Shown here piece after piece: positions 37,580-45,760 of a DNA stretch of 64,000 bases (the stretch's first letter is position 1; each line of letters opens with the position of its first letter). A program made the translations under genes and the position numbers. The notes under the pieces were generated by a model. The model was not told the origin of the DNA. It was given only the letters and a program-made list of their open reading frames with translations, and ran no database searches. This stretch comes from Bacteroides sp. (GTDB taxonomy: Bacteria > Bacteroidota > Bacteroidia > Bacteroidales > Muribaculaceae), in contig JAMPBJ010000001.1 in NCBI GenBank assembly GCA_023666835.1, positions 931,996 through 995,995 on the forward strand, given 5' to 3'.

Positions 37580-37606
37580 TTATACGAAATATAAGATTTA
37601 TACAAC

Positions 37607-38284
37607 TTATAGGTTGGATCGTGCGTCGGGGAAGCGGCGACTGATATAGTCGGCCACTATCTCCACTATGTCGTCGATGGAGAGTTTGGATGTGTCGAAG
37701 CAGAGATCGTAGGAAGCGGCCGCTCCCCATGTTTTGTCGGAGTAGAAGTTGTAGTAGTTGGCTCGGAGGCGGTTGATGCGCCGGGCTTTGGAGCGGATTT
37801 TGTCGGCATCAGCGGGGTCGGCGTTATCGCGTCGGATGATCCGACGTATGCACTCTTCTTCGGGAGCATGGACGAAGATGTTGACAGTGCGAGGATGATC
37901 GCGAAGCACGTAGTCGGCCGTTCTGCCGACTATGACACACGATTCCGGACCCTCGGCGAGTGAATGGATAAAATCGCTTTGAGCGCGATAGATGGAGTCG
38001 TCGCTGATCGATGTCGATCCGGAGAAGAAGTTGGCCGTGTTGTAGCCGAATGCAAATGAGAAGAGACCGTTGATAAACGATGGGGAGCGTTCGTCCTTCC
38101 GCTCGAAGAACTTTTCGCTCATGCCGGCACGGCGTGCAGCTTCGTAGAGGAGCTCCTTGTCGTAGTAGCGTGCACCGATGAGTTCGGCTATCTTGCGCCC
38201 GAGCTCGCGGCCGCCGCTACCAAACTGTCGCCCGATGGTGACTACAATGTTTTTGCCAGTTTGTTGTGTTTCTTTTGCAACCAT
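37607..38284 (-). CDS. Cytidylate-kinase-like P-loop protein
   Basis: The protein has 225 residues from ATG 38284 (MVAKETQQTGKNIVVTIGRQ), one base after the stop of the gene before it; the upstream ATG at 38320 would overlap that gene. It has the P-loop-like IGRQFGSGGRELGRKIAELI, a YYDKELLYEAARRAG segment, VIVGRTADYVL and a lid-like RRIIRRDNADPADADKIRSK, all of the cytidylate-kinase-like family (AAA/Cmk-like), which is distinct from the housekeeping Cmk. The nucleotide substrate is unknown. The gene and its partner lie exactly between two direct MITE copies. Confidence 0.88.
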   Translation of the reverse strand: MVAKETQQTGKNIVVTIGRQFGSGGRELGRKIAELIGARYYDKELLYEAARRAGMSEKFFERKDERSPSFINGLFSFAFGYNTANFFSGSTSISDDSIYRAQSDFIHSLAEGPESCVIVGRTADYVLRDHPRTVNIFVHAPEEECIRRIIRRDNADPADADKIRSKARRINRLRANYYNFYSDKTWGAAASYDLCFDTSKLSIDDIVEIVADYISRRFPDARSNL

Positions 38285-38285
38285 C

Positions 38286-38918
38286 TCATTTGCTTTCGGC
38301 GTGAACGGTATCGTCGTCATGGTTGCCTTCCTGCAGAAGGAGGCGGCGGCTCTGCGAACGGCCCACCACTTCGCTGATCAGAGAGTTGGCGGCTCCGGCC
38401 ACGAGGAGAATGCCGGTGAGGAGCGTGACAGTCGACTGGATGTCCTTGACCGATGTCATGAGGATCACAATGCCGGCAATGACGAAGATGGAGGGGATGA
38501 TGTAGAAATACCAGGGCATCACGGCGGGTCGGGTGAAATAGATGAGCACCGCGAACTGGTATATGCCATAAAGAAGAAGGGCCACGGCGAAGAGATAGAC
38601 GATGAGACCAACGAAGAATCCGGGGTTGATGAGCATCCAGAGGCCTACTATGATTGTGGCGCCGGCTACGATGAACATCGAAATGGCTGATCCGCGACCT
38701 GTCTCATTGCGACCGTTGACCTCGATGGTAGCCGTCTCGCTGCCGCCCGACACGCGGAGGGCATGGACAAGAACCCATATGCCGGGAATGAGCAACAGGA
38801 TGCCGATAGCACACACGAGCCAGCTGAAAAGTTCGACCTTGTTGTGCCAAACTATGAACAGAACGCCTACGGCTGCGGCTATGAGAATTACGGGCCAATC
38901 GTTGAATCTATTTTTCAT
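38286..38918 (-). CDS. HdeD/DUF308-like multi-pass membrane protein
   Basis: From ATG 38918 (MKNRFNDWPVILIAAAVGVL) there are 210 residues with about six hydrophobic segments in three hairpins, as in HdeD/DUF308 proteins, and a charged cytoplasmic tail (QSRRLLLQEGNHDDDTVHAESK). An alternative ATG at 38942 lies only 6 bases from MITE copy B. The cytidylate-kinase-like gene follows almost directly, so the two are one unit. HdeD proteins are linked to acid resistance in enterobacteria, but in Bacteroidetes the role is unproven. No TAnnTTTG box is seen between MITE and start. Confidence 0.85.
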   Translation of the reverse strand: MKNRFNDWPVILIAAAVGVLFIVWHNKVELFSWLVCAIGILLLIPGIWVLVHALRVSGGSETATIEVNGRNETGRGSAISMFIVAGATIIVGLWMLINPGFFVGLIVYLFAVALLLYGIYQFAVLIYFTRPAVMPWYFYIIPSIFVIAGIVILMTSVKDIQSTVTLLTGILLVAGAANSLISEVVGRSQSRRLLLQEGNHDDDTVHAESK

Positions 38919-38947
38919 GATGTATACTTGATTTTGGTTCATTTATA

Positions 38948-39140
38948 GAACCCATTTAAACTTTTTATTTATTTACATTTTTAGGGATTTTTCGAGGCGA
39001 TTTACTCGATTTAAGAGGGAGCGTAGCGAGCTACGTGACCGATGAAATCAAGGAAAGCGGCTGAAAAAGGCCAAAAAGGTGAATAAAAGAATTATATTGA
39101 GTTCAAACTTTAACATTCGGTAAAAAGTTTAAATGAGTTC
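38948..39140. mobile_element. MITE-like element, copy B (193 bp)
   Basis: It is identical to copy A except for one base in the left terminal repeat (GAACCC instead of GAACTC). The inverted repeats are 38948-38966 and 39122-39140. The flanks are ATA on both sides (38945-38947 and 39141-39143), a second, different 3-bp duplication, which shows an independent insertion. It is in the same orientation as copy A, 1.56 kb away, and immediately upstream of the HdeD-like gene. Confidence 0.85.
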
Positions 39141-39173
39141 ATAAGTGATCATAATTCTAACACTGCGAAGGAT

Positions 39174-40052
39174 TCAAATGTTTACAACCACAAGGATGAG
39201 ATAGCCCAGTGAGTAGAATAGCATGAGTAGCGAAGTGATGGCAAGCATAGGAGTGAGGGCATGGCCTTCGCAGCGGTCCATGCGGATCCATACGCCCACC
39301 AAGCCGGTGAGATAGATGACCGGAATCCACATGGCCCATTGTGGAAGTGCCACCCAAATTGATCCGGTCAGAGCCACGGCCACCAGTCCGTTGATCAGAT
39401 AGATCAGACGCACGGCGCGGCGTCCGAGGATCACGGCCAGAGTTCGCTTGCCCACGATGCGGTCAGCGTCGGCATCACGATAATTATTGACGATCAACAC
39501 ATTGGCGCCCATCAGACCCATCGCCAGACCGCATAGCAGCGACTCTCGTGAGAAGTGGAGCGCCTGCACATAAAACGTGAGCGACACCGGGATGATGCCG
39601 AAGAAGGCAATGACGGCCACTTCGCCCAATCCGTGGCGCGATAGCGGATATGGGCCTGTGCTGTAGGCCATGGCACCGAGAGCGATGGCAATACCGACGG
39701 GAAGCAGCCACCATCCGCCATAGTGTATCAGGCACAAGCCGATGCAGCATGCCAGAGCGAGAGTGAGATATGTGGCGCGAAGCATGGCGCGAGGCGTGAT
39801 GTCGCCTTCCGTAACCCCGCGCCGTGGCCCCTGGCGTCCAGGAGAGTCGAGGCCGTCGCGATAGTCGTAGTATTCGTTGCCGAAATTGGATGCGATCTGC
39901 GCCAAAACGGCAAATGCCAGACAGAGCGATGCCGGCAGTGGTGAAAATTCACCGGAGGCGATGGCAAGTCCGCATGCCATGACCACCCCGGCAATGGAGA
40001 CGGGGAGTGTGCGCAGACGCATTGCTTCGATCCAACACGATAATCGGTTCAT
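39174..40052 (-). CDS. menA: 1,4-dihydroxy-2-naphthoate polyprenyltransferase
   Basis: MenA prenylates DHNA to make demethylmenaquinone at the inner membrane. The 292-residue UbiA-family protein has about nine membrane helices and the two Asp-rich motifs: NFGNEYYDYRDGLDSPGR (around residues 72-90, the NDxxDxxxD equivalent) and NNYRDADADRIVGKRTLAV (around 187-205). The start overlaps the stop of the ATPase-TOPRIM gene as ATGA, so its translation is coupled to that gene. It functions with UbiE, encoded at 12779-13522. Confidence 0.96.
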   Translation of the reverse strand: MNRLSCWIEAMRLRTLPVSIAGVVMACGLAIASGEFSPLPASLCLAFAVLAQIASNFGNEYYDYRDGLDSPGRQGPRRGVTEGDITPRAMLRATYLTLALACCIGLCLIHYGGWWLLPVGIAIALGAMAYSTGPYPLSRHGLGEVAVIAFFGIIPVSLTFYVQALHFSRESLLCGLAMGLMGANVLIVNNYRDADADRIVGKRTLAVILGRRAVRLIYLINGLVAVALTGSIWVALPQWAMWIPVIYLTGLVGVWIRMDRCEGHALTPMLAITSLLMLFYSLGYLILVVVNI

Positions 40053-41686
40053 GATTTCGGGGATTTTTCAGGAAGTGAGAAACAATGGCGCACGGCCGCA
40101 ACGATGCGACGGGCATCTTCGCTGCGGCTGCGCAGTATTTTAAGAATACGGTCGATATACTCTTCCTTACCTGACAGGCCGCAAAGACCGGCCACGTTGC
40201 AGCCCGGAAGCATCGATTTTTGGTTGTAGACACGCAGAATGCTGTCGTAGTCCGCTTCGGTCACATAGCGCTGAAATTCAGTAACGAAGTTATCGTAGAG
40301 GGTGCGTGGACTCACCTCCTTGAGCAGGTCATAGATATGCTTTTCGAGCATATCAACATTGCTGAAGCGGCCGTCGACGCGGTATTCCATGGTGCGTTTG
40401 ACGCGATGGCGCGTGTGGAGCAGAGCCTGCTGTTCGAGGTCAGACGCAAATTGCTTGACCACGGAACGGCGCACCTTCGCGAAAACGCGATTCTCGTCCT
40501 TGCCGCAGTTGTGGGCCACGGCGCGGATCACGTCTTCAAGCATGAGAATGTTTTCAACCTCTGCCACATCGGGCACCATGACACGTTTGCGGCGAAGATA
40601 TTCCACCTCGCCAGCGTCGCGGCGATCGCGATCTACTATGCCATAGCTGTCGAGCTGATGGTAGGCACGGAGGTCGTTGAATGTGCGTGTGGCCTCGATC
40701 ACTTTGTTGCAACTGCCCAGTGGGCGAACACTAAACTCGCTGAACACGAGCGAATAGAGCTTGGCATCGATGGAGTTTCGCTCGTCGCCTTCGATGAAGA
40801 GCACGGGCTTGCGGGCACCAAGGATGGCGGCATAGATATCCTCGGTCATCTCGGTGGCCTTGGGCAGAATGGTATAGTCCCATCGCATGCGCCGCGCCTC
40901 GAAACTGCGCACCCACACCACTGACGCTCCGGTGCGCGACGAGGCAAATTCGAGGTCGTGGGTGGTGTAGACGAAGGTGCAGTCGGGTCGCAGAATCTCG
41001 ATGCGGTTCCACACCGATTGCATAATGGTGGGGTGGAGAAACATCTCCGGACTGTCGACGAACACCACCGACCCATGCGGAGCGAACGTGATGGCGCCGA
41101 GATAGTAGATCACAGCGCGTTCGCCGGCCGACAGTTTGAGTGCCGAGTAGCTGTCGTCGGAGTCGTAGCTGTCGCCCAGGCGACGGGCGAAAAGCAGTTT
41201 ACCGCTTTCGATCAGTATCTTATTGTCGGGAAAAATGTCCTGCCATGCGCCGATGACTTCGTCGAGCCGTGTGCGCCGCAACGTGACGTTGGAATTTTCA
41301 TTGGCCACGTGTCGGAGCTTGTAGTCGAGCAGATTGAGCATTTCGTCGCGCATGAGCAGCCACATGACGCGTTCGAGCTGTGTCGACTCGGAGCGGGCGT
41401 TGATATTGTCGCCGGAAGCGGCTTCGAGATATCGGCGATCGATAAGCGAAGATTCGGAGGGCTCGCGCCGGTCGTAGAGTGCCGTCAGTGCCGACATGCG
41501 GAAACTCTTGTCGGCCAGGTCGGCGGCCATTCGCCGGGCGAAGCGGCTTTTGCCGGCACCGTTGGCACCGACGATGACCATATGTTTCTGCCGAAGGTCG
41601 ACCGTGGGGAGCGTACCGTCGAGCGTAGGCGGAAGCTTGACGGTAAGTTTTTCTGACGTGTCGTTATGCTTGGCAGCTTGTTTCAT
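40049..41686 (-). CDS. Single-chain ABC-type ATPase plus DUF4435/TOPRIM nuclease-like protein (PARIS-like architecture)
   Basis: The 545-residue protein has two parts. Residues about 30-275 are a compact SMC/ABC-type ATPase: Walker A GANGAGKS (40-47), signature LSAGER (185-190), Walker B VVFVDSPE (207-214) with FLHP, and switch His243 in YTTHD. Residues about 290-545 are DUF4435/TOPRIM-like: FIEGDE (297-302, catalytic Glu type), VDRD (351-354) and EVENI (376-380). PARIS anti-phage systems pair such an ATPase (AriA) with a DUF4435 TOPRIM nuclease (AriB), sometimes fused. Here the gene is coupled by ATGA overlaps to yrdC upstream and menA downstream, so it could instead be a conserved Bacteroidales housekeeping nuclease. 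Domain reading is firm; a defence role is inference. Confidence 0.85.
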   Translation of the reverse strand: MKQAAKHNDTSEKLTVKLPPTLDGTLPTVDLRQKHMVIVGANGAGKSRFARRMAADLADKSFRMSALTALYDRREPSESSLIDRRYLEAASGDNINARSESTQLERVMWLLMRDEMLNLLDYKLRHVANENSNVTLRRTRLDEVIGAWQDIFPDNKILIESGKLLFARRLGDSYDSDDSYSALKLSAGERAVIYYLGAITFAPHGSVVFVDSPEMFLHPTIMQSVWNRIEILRPDCTFVYTTHDLEFASSRTGASVVWVRSFEARRMRWDYTILPKATEMTEDIYAAILGARKPVLFIEGDERNSIDAKLYSLVFSEFSVRPLGSCNKVIEATRTFNDLRAYHQLDSYGIVDRDRRDAGEVEYLRRKRVMVPDVAEVENILMLEDVIRAVAHNCGKDENRVFAKVRRSVVKQFASDLEQQALLHTRHRVKRTMEYRVDGRFSNVDMLEKHIYDLLKEVSPRTLYDNFVTEFQRYVTEADYDSILRVYNQKSMLPGCNVAGLCGLSGKEEYIDRILKILRSRSEDARRIVAAVRHCFSLPEKSPKS

Positions 41687-42300
41687 AGGTCAAACTCCCC
41701 CTTTCCTTCTCTCAGAATCTGCGGATTTGAGCTGTCAGTAAGGTCGACCACAGTCGATTCGATCATGTCGCCTTGTCCGCCATCGATCATCAGGTCGACG
41801 GCCAGTCGCTCGGCAAGGATAGTTAACTCCTCAGGCATGGCTGCTTCGGCGCTGTCGAGATCACCGACAGGCATCGATGTGGAAAGCAACGGATGGTCGA
41901 GTGCCAAAGCGAGTCGGCGGGCTATCTCATTGTCGGGTATGCGTATGCCCACTTCGCGGCGTCCCTTGAAAGCCTTGGGCAGCAACGTCGAGGCCGGGAG
42001 GATGAATGTGTATGGTCCCGGAGTGTAACGGCGCAGAATCTGAAATGCCTTGTCATCGATGCGGGCGTAGCGACTGGCCTGGGATATGTCGCCACAAACA
42101 ACCGATAGCGAGTTTTTCTGCGGATTGATGCCCTTGATGCGGCACACATCGGCGATGGCGTTCTGGTTAAGAGCGTCGCAACCGATGGCGTATAGTGTGT
42201 CGGTGGGATACACGATCATGCCGCCACGGCGGAGTGCCTCCACTGCCGTGTCGATAAAGCGGTCGTTGATCGATGTGGGATAGATACGAAGTTTCTGCAT
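41683..42300 (-). CDS. L-threonylcarbamoyladenylate synthase (YrdC/Sua5 family)
   Basis: This enzyme makes threonylcarbamoyl-AMP for t6A at position 37 of ANN-decoding tRNAs. The 205-residue protein starts at ATG 42300 (MQKLRIYPTSINDRFIDTAV) and has the YrdC-fold signatures GGMIVYPTDTLYAIGCDA, KNSLSVVCGDISQASRYA, RYTPGPYTFILPAS and REVGIRIPD. It lacks the C-terminal Sua5 domain. The longer frame from 42384 crosses the promoter region and is rejected. It is the first gene of a three-gene coupled operon with the ATPase-TOPRIM gene and menA. Confidence 0.94.
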   Translation of the reverse strand: MQKLRIYPTSINDRFIDTAVEALRRGGMIVYPTDTLYAIGCDALNQNAIADVCRIKGINPQKNSLSVVCGDISQASRYARIDDKAFQILRRYTPGPYTFILPASTLLPKAFKGRREVGIRIPDNEIARRLALALDHPLLSTSMPVGDLDSAEAAMPEELTILAERLAVDLMIDGGQGDMIESTVVDLTDSSNPQILREGKGEFDL

Positions 42301-42307
42301 AACGTCA

Positions 42308-42357
42308 CAAATATAATGAAATTTGTCAGAGAAGAAAACACCGGCGATGCAAAGATA
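42308..42357 (-). promoter_or_regulatory. Two candidate -7 boxes before the yrdC-ATPase/TOPRIM-menA operon
   Basis: On the minus strand TATCTTTG (42357-42350) and TATATTTG (42315-42308) both fit TAnnTTTG. The first gives a leader of about 44 bases; the second would give a leaderless or nearly leaderless transcript from ATG 42300. Confidence 0.5.
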
Positions 42358-42390
42358 ATGCCTGAGGCGTTGATTTGTTCCCAAAATTGA

Positions 42391-42434
42391 AAAAAAACGC
42401 GAGAGACCGCGCCTCGACGGGCACAGCCTCTCGC
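42391..42434 (-). terminator. Terminator after the yebC gene
   Basis: Stem 42399-42405 with 42428-42434 (7 bases), followed on the minus strand by GTTTTTTT. It lies 22 bases past the yebC stop. Confidence 0.7.
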
Positions 42435-42456
42435 ATATATTTTGGAAGGTGTAGAC

Positions 42457-43176
42457 TTATTCGGCCTCCTTCATGTTGTGGAACACGTTTTGCACGTCTT
42501 CGTCCTCTTCGAGCTTGTCGAGGAGTTTTTCGACGGCGGCACGCTGCTCTTCAGTAACGTCTTTCAGATCGTTGGGGATGCGTTCAAATTCCGAGGAGAT
42601 GATTTCGTAGCCGTTGTCTTCGAGGTACTTCTGGATATTGGAATAGTCTTCGAAGGCGCCGTAGAGCACGATTTCTTCTTCGTCGGGCTCAACTTCGTCG
42701 ACACCGCAGTCGATAAGTTCGAGTTCGAGTTCTTCGAGATCAAGACCGTCGGCGGGTTTGATTTTGAAAACGCATTTGTGGTCGAAGAGGAAAGAGAGGG
42801 AGCCCTGTGTGCCGAGCGAGCCGTTGTGTTTGTTGAAATATGAGCGCACGTTGGCCACGGTGCGGGTGTTGTTGTCGGTGGCAGCCTCGACGAAGATGGC
42901 GATACCGTGGGGGCCGTAGCCTTCGTAGGATATTTCCTTGTAGTCGCCGGCATCCTTGTCGGTGGCTTTTTTGATGGCACGTTCAACGGTGTCCTTAGGC
43001 ATGTTGGCGGCTTTGGCGTTCTGCATCAGAGCGCGGAGACGGGGATTGGTGTCGGGATCGGGACCACCGGCTTTGGCGGCGATGGTGATTTCTTTTCCGA
43101 TGCGGGTGAAGGTTCGCGACATGTTGCCCCAGCGTTTGAGTTTGCGGGCTTTACGATATTCAAATGCTCTTCCCAT
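42457..43176 (-). CDS. YebC/PmpR-family transcription/translation regulator
   Basis: The 239-residue protein has the family N-terminus MGRAFEYRKARKLKRWGNMS, KAGGPDPDTNPRLRALMQNA and NMPKDTVERAIKKATDK, the central YEGYGPHGIAIFVEAATDNN and NKHNGSLGTQGSLSFLFDHK. YebC proteins were described as DNA-binding regulators and more recently as ribosome-associated factors that help translate proline-rich stretches. The length and all motifs are normal. It lies between pheT (upstream) and its own terminator. Confidence 0.94.
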   Translation of the reverse strand: MGRAFEYRKARKLKRWGNMSRTFTRIGKEITIAAKAGGPDPDTNPRLRALMQNAKAANMPKDTVERAIKKATDKDAGDYKEISYEGYGPHGIAIFVEAATDNNTRTVANVRSYFNKHNGSLGTQGSLSFLFDHKCVFKIKPADGLDLEELELELIDCGVDEVEPDEEEIVLYGAFEDYSNIQKYLEDNGYEIISSEFERIPNDLKDVTEEQRAAVEKLLDKLEEDEDVQNVFHNMKEAE

Positions 43177-43231
43177 AGGGTTGGATGATATTATATTGTT
43201 GGTTTATTATATATATTAATGTGTAGGGGGA

Positions 43232-45700
43232 TCAGCGGAGCGATGCGCCGAGACGTTTTTGAAGGTTGGCGATGATCTTGTTCATGACGGCATCGATAGC
43301 CTTATCGTTGAGCGTGCGCTCGGAGTCCTGAAGTGTGAGGGCGATGGCATACGACTTCTTGCCGGCGGGGAGCTTGTCGCCTTCGTAGACGTCGAAGAGG
43401 GTGACGTCGCGCAGCAGCTTCTTTTCGCTTTCGCGAACCACGGTTTCGATCTGCTGCATGCTGACGGCAGTGTCGACCAACAGGGCGAGGTCGCGTTTCA
43501 CGGCCATGGTCTTGGGCAGGTCGGTGAACGAAACAGAGTGGCGGGCGGCGAGGGTCATGACTGCATCCCAGTCGAGTTCGGCGAAGAACACTTCCTGCTT
43601 GATATCGAAGGGTTTGAGGATGGTTTTGGCCACTATGCCGAGCGAACCGAGCGGCTTGCCGGAGCGCGATGCCATGTCGAGCGAAGCGCTGAAGATGGGG
43701 TTGGTCCCGGCCGAAAGTTTGATGTCGCGCATCAAAATGCCCAGGCGGGTGAAGATGTTTTCAACGGTAGCGCGCAGATCGTAGACCGTGGAGCGCTCTT
43801 CGGGACGCAGCCAACCGGCGGGGCGGATGGCACCTGTGATCCAAATGCCCAGACGCGAGGCTTCGCTGTAGGGAGCCAGAGGCTTTTCGGCCGTCGACTG
43901 TGCTTCGGGGTTGAAGAAGTAGACGTTGCCAAACTCATACATCATCAGGTCGGCCGAGCGGCGGTTGATATTGTGTGCCAGCGATTCGAGTCCGCCGAAA
44001 AGAAGAGTCTGACGCATGACGCAGAGGTCGTTGCTCAGCGGGTTGAGCAGGCGCACGCAGTGGTCGAGAGGATAGACAGTGGATTCGGCGTAATAGCGTT
44101 CGGCCGAAAGCGAGTTGTTGAGTATTTCATTGAAGCCGGTGGCTGTGAGCTGATCGCTGACCACGTTGCGAAGCTTGTTGTCGAGATCGGCTGCCGACTT
44201 GAATGAGAGCGATGAGTGAACCGTTGTGCCCATCTCTACATTGTTGTAGCCATAGATGCGGAGTATATCCTCAACCACATCGCACGGACGCTGCACATCC
44301 ACGCGGTAGGTGGGGACACGCAATGATGCCGTGCCGTTTTCAGTGGCCGCGATTTCGATTTCGAGCGAGCGGAGAATCGATTCGATCACCTCGTTGGGTA
44401 TCTGCTTGCCGATGAGTGACCGCACATAGTCGTAGGAGAGGGTGACATCGAAGGGTGCCACTGGCGAGGGATAGATGTCAACCGGCTGACCGCAGATCTC
44501 ACCGCCGGCCAATTGTTGGATCATCAGGGCAGCGAGCTTGAGGGCATACATGGTGATGTTGGGATCGGTGCCACGTTCGTAGCGGAACGAAGCGTCGGTC
44601 TGCAGACCATGGCGGCGTGCTGTCTTGCGCACCGATGTGGGGTTGAAGTAGGCCGATTCGATGAACACGTCGGTAGTAGCCTCGGTTACTCCTGAGTCAA
44701 GACCGCCAAACACTCCGGCAATACACATCGGCTTGGTGGCGGAGCAGATCATCAGATCGGCTTCGGAGAGCTTGTGCTCCACTCCGTCGAGTGTGACAAA
44801 CGGTGTGCCTTCAGCGCAGTTGCGCACCACAATCTTGCCGCCGTCGATCTTGGCGAGGTCGAAGCAGTGAAGCGGCTGACCGATGGCGTGGAGTATGAAG
44901 TTGGTGACATCGACTATCGAGTTGATGGGACGCACTCCGATCACGTTGAGACGGTCCTGCAGCCATTTGGGGCTTTCACCCACTTTGACACCGCGGATGG
45001 TGACGCCGCTGTAGCGCGGACATGCTTGATAATTCTCCACTTCGACTTCGATGGCTCCGTCGGGACGATCCACTTTGAAGGCATCGACATCGGGGCGCGA
45101 CAGAGCCAGGGGCTCGGCATGCTGCGAAGCCCATGCCGAAAGGTCGCGGGCCACGCCGTAGTGCGATGCGGCATCGATGCGGTTGGGAGTCAAGTCAACT
45201 TCGAGCACGTAGTCGGAAGTGAGACCGAAATATTTGGCAGCGGGAGTGCCGGGCTTGACTTCGCGGTCGGTGATGACCATGATGCCGTCGTGGCTTTGAC
45301 CAACGCCGATCTCGTCTTCGGCGCAAATCATACCGAAGGATTCAACGCCGCGTATTTTTGATTTCTTTATCTTGAATTCCTTGTCGCCGTCGTAGAGCGT
45401 GGTGCCTACGGTGGCCACCACTACGGTCTGACCGGCAGCAACGTTGGGTGCGCCGCAGACTATCTGGGTGGGCTGTCCGTCGCCGAGGTCTACGGTGGTG
45501 ATGTGCAGATGGTCGCTGTCGGGGTGCTCGACACATGTGAGCACTTTGCCGATGACAATGCCACGAAGGCCGCCACGTATGCTCTCAACCTCTTCCACCG
45601 AACCGGTTTCGAGTCCGATCGAAGTCAGTGCGGCTGCAAGTTCGTCGGGAGTCAGAGGCGTCTGTATGTAATCTTTAAGCCAATTGTATGAGATGTTCAT
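43232..45700 (-). CDS. pheT: Phenylalanine--tRNA ligase beta subunit
   Basis: PheT forms the alpha2-beta2 synthetase that charges tRNA-Phe. The 822-residue protein has the N-terminal MNISYNWLKDYIQTPLTPDE, an EMAP/tRNA-binding domain (about 40-150), the B3/B4 editing domain (about 210-380; SVRKTARRHGLQTDASFRYE is the conserved motif), a B5 domain, the catalytic-like core and the C-terminal FDX-ACB anticodon-binding domain (about 730-822). The length is standard. A promoter box lies at 45729-45736. Confidence 0.97.
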   Translation of the reverse strand: MNISYNWLKDYIQTPLTPDELAAALTSIGLETGSVEEVESIRGGLRGIVIGKVLTCVEHPDSDHLHITTVDLGDGQPTQIVCGAPNVAAGQTVVVATVGTTLYDGDKEFKIKKSKIRGVESFGMICAEDEIGVGQSHDGIMVITDREVKPGTPAAKYFGLTSDYVLEVDLTPNRIDAASHYGVARDLSAWASQHAEPLALSRPDVDAFKVDRPDGAIEVEVENYQACPRYSGVTIRGVKVGESPKWLQDRLNVIGVRPINSIVDVTNFILHAIGQPLHCFDLAKIDGGKIVVRNCAEGTPFVTLDGVEHKLSEADLMICSATKPMCIAGVFGGLDSGVTEATTDVFIESAYFNPTSVRKTARRHGLQTDASFRYERGTDPNITMYALKLAALMIQQLAGGEICGQPVDIYPSPVAPFDVTLSYDYVRSLIGKQIPNEVIESILRSLEIEIAATENGTASLRVPTYRVDVQRPCDVVEDILRIYGYNNVEMGTTVHSSLSFKSAADLDNKLRNVVSDQLTATGFNEILNNSLSAERYYAESTVYPLDHCVRLLNPLSNDLCVMRQTLLFGGLESLAHNINRRSADLMMYEFGNVYFFNPEAQSTAEKPLAPYSEASRLGIWITGAIRPAGWLRPEERSTVYDLRATVENIFTRLGILMRDIKLSAGTNPIFSASLDMASRSGKPLGSLGIVAKTILKPFDIKQEVFFAELDWDAVMTLAARHSVSFTDLPKTMAVKRDLALLVDTAVSMQQIETVVRESEKKLLRDVTLFDVYEGDKLPAGKKSYAIALTLQDSERTLNDKAIDAVMNKIIANLQKRLGASLR

Positions 45701-45728
45701 CGGAAAACGATTGTGTTATATTTTCATG

Positions 45729-45736
45729 CAAAATTA
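45729..45736 (-). promoter_or_regulatory. -7 promoter box (TAATTTTG) for pheT
   Basis: TAATTTTG on the minus strand, 28 bases before the pheT ATG. Confidence 0.6.
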
Positions 45737-45760
45737 CTAAACTGTAAGCAATTCACCAAA

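Noticed and set aside
43259..44206. A 315-codon plus-strand frame opposite pheT
   Set aside because: It is an antisense shadow; pheT has all expected domains on the minus strand.
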